From positions 1 through 64,000 of the forward strand of contig JBEAMJ010000028.1 of NCBI GenBank assembly GCA_041166025.1: a stretch of 64,000 nt of DNA. The letters are read 5' to 3'. This DNA comes from UBA7672 sp041166025. Lineage in GTDB: Bacteria; Pseudomonadota; Alphaproteobacteria; Caulobacterales; Hyphomonadaceae. This document shows positions 61,803 to 64,000 of this stretch, piece by piece; within the stretch, counting starts at the first letter, position 1, and every line of letters starts with the position of its first letter. Under the pieces are notes generated by a model that had not been told where the DNA came from, ran no database searches, and was given only the letters and a program-made list of their open reading frames with translations. The position numbers were made by a program, and so were the translations under genes.

Positions 61803-61829
61803 CTGTGAAGCGGGCAGCTCCCTTCACAG
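61803..61829 (-). terminator. Possible minus-strand hairpin terminator, end of an untranslated transcript
   Basis: On the minus strand CTGTGAAG pairs with CTTCACAG (61822-61829 with 61803-61810) around an 11-base loop, followed by CACGCGTTTCTTTATC. This lies 29 bases upstream of the hot-dog gene start, where a terminator would only make sense for an RNA made from the 61830-62059 region. That stretch holds no ORF. Confidence 0.35.
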
Positions 61830-62002
61830 AGCGGAGATCGTGACTTCCCGACGAAGGGATCTCGGGGGGTCGGGGGGGACGGGAAAGACCGCCCTCGCCG
61901 GGAAGCACACCGCAACAGCGTCACGCGCGTGCGGCAGGATCACCTGAGCCCTAGAATTTTGGCGATCATTTGACCGCCGGCACACTCGCGAGATTTCTCG
62001 AA

Positions 62003-62032
62003 CAAAAACAAACGGGCGGCCGATGGCCGCCC
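62003..62032 (-). terminator. Rho-independent terminator for the 62060-62482 gene
   Basis: On the minus strand GGGCGGCC (62025-62032) pairs with GGCCGCCC (62014-62021), a perfect 8-bp stem with a 3-base loop, then GTTTGTTTTTGTTC. It lies 28 bases after the stop of the small minus-strand gene. Confidence 0.88.
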
Positions 62033-62059
62033 GCCGATAAATCTACGCTTACTCAATCA

Positions 62060-62482
62060 TCACGCGACGCTACGCACTCCACTGCGGTTGGCGTTCAGCG
62101 CCCCGAAGATGTCGCCAAGATGGCCGACACCCGAAACGCCGAACGCGGATTGGGAAAACATGGCAATTGCCGGAAACAGCTGGCCGATCTCCTGCGGACC
62201 AAGACCTGCCGCATGCAGATCGCACATCAGGCGCTCCACGACGGCCATCCTGCCGCCGGGCGTCCGCTCGATCAGGCGCGCCAGCACGCCGGTTGGCGCA
62301 CCAACTTCGCCGCCCATCTGCGCCGCCAGCGTTCGTGCACCCGGAATACGTTCGAAGAACTCGTCGGCGATCGGCGCGCCTTGCCGATCTGCGGCGTTCA
62401 GGATGATGCCGATCGCAGCCCGCGCGCGCGCTTGCGTCATCCCGGTGGTTCTGGACACTTCGTCGATGAATGCGCTCAGCAT
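62060..62482 (-). CDS. DUF2780/DUF2267-like helical protein
   Basis: A 140-residue soluble all-helical protein. FIDEVSRTTGMTQARARAAIGIILNAADRQG and ARLIERTPGGRMAVVERLMCD fit the DUF2267/DUF2780 type. It has a central G-rich AAQMGGEVGAPTGVL loop and ends in a flexible Gly/Ser tail. Function unknown. A strong terminator follows directly. Confidence 0.72.
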   Translation of the reverse strand: MLSAFIDEVSRTTGMTQARARAAIGIILNAADRQGAPIADEFFERIPGARTLAAQMGGEVGAPTGVLARLIERTPGGRMAVVERLMCDLHAAGLGPQEIGQLFPAIAMFSQSAFGVSGVGHLGDIFGALNANRSGVRSVA

Positions 62483-62535
62483 CGGAACTCCGCACCGTGA
62501 GGAGATGATACTGCCGGTGCAAGGTTGCCGGGGTC

Positions 62536-63333
62536 TTAAGCGCGCGCCCTGGCTCCATCAGCCACGGGATCACAGGCGCCGAAAACCGCTGCAGGCTCGT
62601 TGCGCAGCTTCGCCCACATCTGGTCGCCCCAGGAGTAATGCCACCATTCCGTAGGGTTATTGGCGAACCCGGCCTCCGTCATGACCCAGTAGAGTAGCCG
62701 ACGGTTTGCCCGCGCGTCCTCGTCCGACATCGAAACGACAGGCCTCCGCTCGCAGGCATCCGTCCACGACTCTTCCGTGGCATCGTCGAACAGACCTCCC
62801 ATGAACAGGTGCTGGCCAGTGGCCTTGAACCGCAGGGTCAGATCGACAGCTCCGCCCGTCGAATGCGGCGAAGGGGACTGCGCGCCATCGCTTGGCGCCG
62901 CCCAGTACTTCTGGATCTCCTCGACCAGCTCTAGCCCGTCGAGGTGTGGCGCGCGGCACCTTAGCCAGGCGGGGAACCACACATCGTGAAAGTACCGCTG
63001 CACCGCCTGCGGTCGCCAGGCGTCGAACAGATACACCTCCAGTCCATCAGCGGCGAGCCGCGCATTCACGGCCAGCAGCCTGTCGGCAACCGTCCGCCGC
63101 ACAAACAGCTGCGAAATCGAGCCGGGGATGCGCTGATGGTAGGGCGGATTGAAGGGCGTATTGTAGTGGTTGACCCCCGCGAGCCCCAAGTCACGCGCCT
63201 CGACACAGGGCTCGTTCGCCAGCGCGCCATCAAGTGCAATCGCCACCTGGGTGCGATAACCCCGTTTGCGCGCCTGCGCTTCCACCGACGATGGGGCAGG
63301 TCGGGTCTTCAGTTCATCCAGATCGGCGCTCAT
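62536..63333 (-). CDS. VanX-type D-alanyl-D-alanine dipeptidase (peptidase M15)
   Basis: A 265-residue zinc dipeptidase. From the ATG at 63333, the zinc ligands fit His157 and Asp164 (SPHSTGGAVDLTL) and His232, with the catalytic Glu229 in NPTEWWHYSWGDQ. DAWRPQAVQ supplies the conserved Arg. It would hydrolyse D-Ala-D-Ala, so it takes part in cell-wall precursor recycling or in D-amino-acid nutrition; in non-actinomycetes a role in vancomycin resistance is not implied. A TTG start at 63339 is possible. No signal peptide. Confidence 0.9.
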   Translation of the reverse strand: MSADLDELKTRPAPSSVEAQARKRGYRTQVAIALDGALANEPCVEARDLGLAGVNHYNTPFNPPYHQRIPGSISQLFVRRTVADRLLAVNARLAADGLEVYLFDAWRPQAVQRYFHDVWFPAWLRCRAPHLDGLELVEEIQKYWAAPSDGAQSPSPHSTGGAVDLTLRFKATGQHLFMGGLFDDATEESWTDACERRPVVSMSDEDARANRRLLYWVMTEAGFANNPTEWWHYSWGDQMWAKLRNEPAAVFGACDPVADGARARA

Positions 63334-63466
63334 CAGCAAAGCCTACGCAGTCGTACGGCTGCCGACAAACCCCCGCCTTGCGCCTCCGGCCAGGCCTTGT
63401 TGCATTCAGGCGAAATCTGGCGCTTAAGCTAGCGCCAAAACCCTAAGACTCGTTACGGAGGATGGA

Positions 63467-64000
63467 ATGCGTGAGGCAGTAATCGTATCGACCGCCCGGA
63501 CAGGGCTCGCAAAGTCGGTGCGAGGCGGATTCAACATGACGCACGGCGCGGCCCTTGGCGGTCACGCGATCAAGCACGCCGTCGAGCGGGCCAAGCTGGA
63601 GCCGGGTGAAGTGGAGGACGTCTATCTCGGCTGCGCCAACCCCGAAGGCGCCACCGGCGGCAATATCGCCCGTCAGGCCGCGCTCTGGGCCGATATGCCG
63701 GTTACGGTAGCCGGCGGTACGATCAACCGCTTCTGCTCGTCCGGGCTCAACGCCATCGCACTTGCCGCCCACCAGATCCGCGACGGATCGAACATCATGG
63801 TCGGGGGCGGCGTCGAGTCGATTTCTCTTGTCCAGTTCGGCCCGCGCGCACCGGCAGCGCCCGATGGCCGCAACCGCGCCCTGGACGAAAAGCTGCTTGC
63901 CAAGATCCCGGCCATTTACATGACCATGATCGAGACCGCCGAAATCGTCGCCGAGCGCTACGGCGTCAGCCGCGAATACCAGGACGAGTACGCCCTGCAG
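63467..64000 (+). CDS. Acetyl-CoA C-acyltransferase (thiolase), 3' part outside window
   Basis: The first 178 residues of a thiolase. The catalytic Cys90 is in NRFCSSGLNAIALA, and the start MREAVIVSTARTGLAKSVRGG is typical of FadA/PhaA-type enzymes. It would cleave a 3-ketoacyl-CoA or condense acetyl-CoA. The ATG at 63467 has GGAGG at 63457-63461. The C-terminal His and second Cys lie beyond the edge. Confidence 0.9.
   Translation, partial: MREAVIVSTARTGLAKSVRGGFNMTHGAALGGHAIKHAVERAKLEPGEVEDVYLGCANPEGATGGNIARQAALWADMPVTVAGGTINRFCSSGLNAIALAAHQIRDGSNIMVGGGVESISLVQFGPRAPAAPDGRNRALDEKLLAKIPAIYMTMIETAEIVAERYGVSREYQDEYALQ

Noticed and set aside
61801..61970. SRP, 6S or RNase P RNA considered for the G-rich stretch
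   Set aside because: None of the conserved cores (SRP GGAA loop context, RNase P GAGGAAAGTCC, 6S bubble) could be found.

Overview
The window reads as chromosome of a GC-rich, free-living alphaproteobacterium, most plausibly of the Caulobacterales/Hyphomonadaceae type. This rests on gene content: a large TonB-dependent receptor next to a TPR/beta-hydroxylase protein, NadK beside an amino-sugar recycling locus, a class II DAHP synthase, an HU protein, a Caulobacterales-style Hpt protein and many acyl-CoA catabolism genes. The taxon is an inference, since no rRNA is present. Genes are dense, several neighbouring pairs share or overlap stop/start codons, and only one RNA gene (tRNA-Tyr) was found.

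0-9.6 kb: a badly decayed ParA-type ATPase remnant lies on the 3' side of tRNA-Tyr, which would fit an eroded element once inserted at the tRNA. It is followed by an RlmB/TrmH-type rRNA methyltransferase, an unknown protein with a membrane segment at each end, a DsbA/FrnE-like thiol oxidoreductase, a hot-dog-like protein, and a 950-residue TonB-dependent receptor with two palindromes upstream and a clear terminator downstream. A TPR protein with an aspartyl/asparaginyl beta-hydroxylase domain follows.

9.6-23.9 kb: glutamate synthase gltB-gltD, preceded by a nested 39-base hairpin just before the gltB start, then a nitronate monooxygenase-like flavoprotein and an FAD-dependent oxidoreductase, a DUF883-like small membrane protein, a peroxiredoxin-like/2OG-Fe(II) oxygenase fusion, glutamyl-tRNA synthetase, a two-lobed aspartic protease and an MAPEG protein.

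23.9-38 kb: housekeeping and envelope genes: Gfo/Idh oxidoreductase, MDR reductase, an unrecognised acidic-motif protein, HU, a MATE exporter, a run of minus-strand secreted/lipoprotein genes ending in a DUF2185 protein, class II DAHP synthase, aspartate-semialdehyde dehydrogenase, a degenerate EAL protein, a Nudix hydrolase, a lone Hpt protein and a class II aldolase.

38-46 kb: NAD kinase, SIS-domain sugar-phosphate isomerase/deaminase, nagA, murQ and an N-acetylglucosamine kinase-like gene: a compact locus for recovering cell-wall amino sugars. An Mfd-like translocase of 1069 residues follows.

46-56 kb: two back-to-back operons. On the minus strand are P450, acyl-CoA ligase and two acyl-CoA dehydrogenases; on the plus strand are MDR reductase, a crotonase and two further acyl-CoA-dehydrogenase-fold proteins; an NTF2-like protein faces them. 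Together they look like a pathway that hydroxylates, CoA-activates and desaturates a branched or polycyclic (isoprenoid/steroid-like) acid. 56-64 kb: NhaA and CaCA antiporters, a hydrolase, DUF4197, a dienoyl-CoA isomerase, a small hot-dog protein, a terminator-flanked small protein, a VanX-type dipeptidase and the start of a thiolase that runs off the edge.

I saw no CRISPR array, insertion sequence, prophage or recognisable defence island. The most interesting items are the gltB leader hairpin, the TonB receptor/beta-hydroxylase pair, the cysteine-less peroxiredoxin-2OG oxygenase fusion and the 46-56 kb catabolic cluster.
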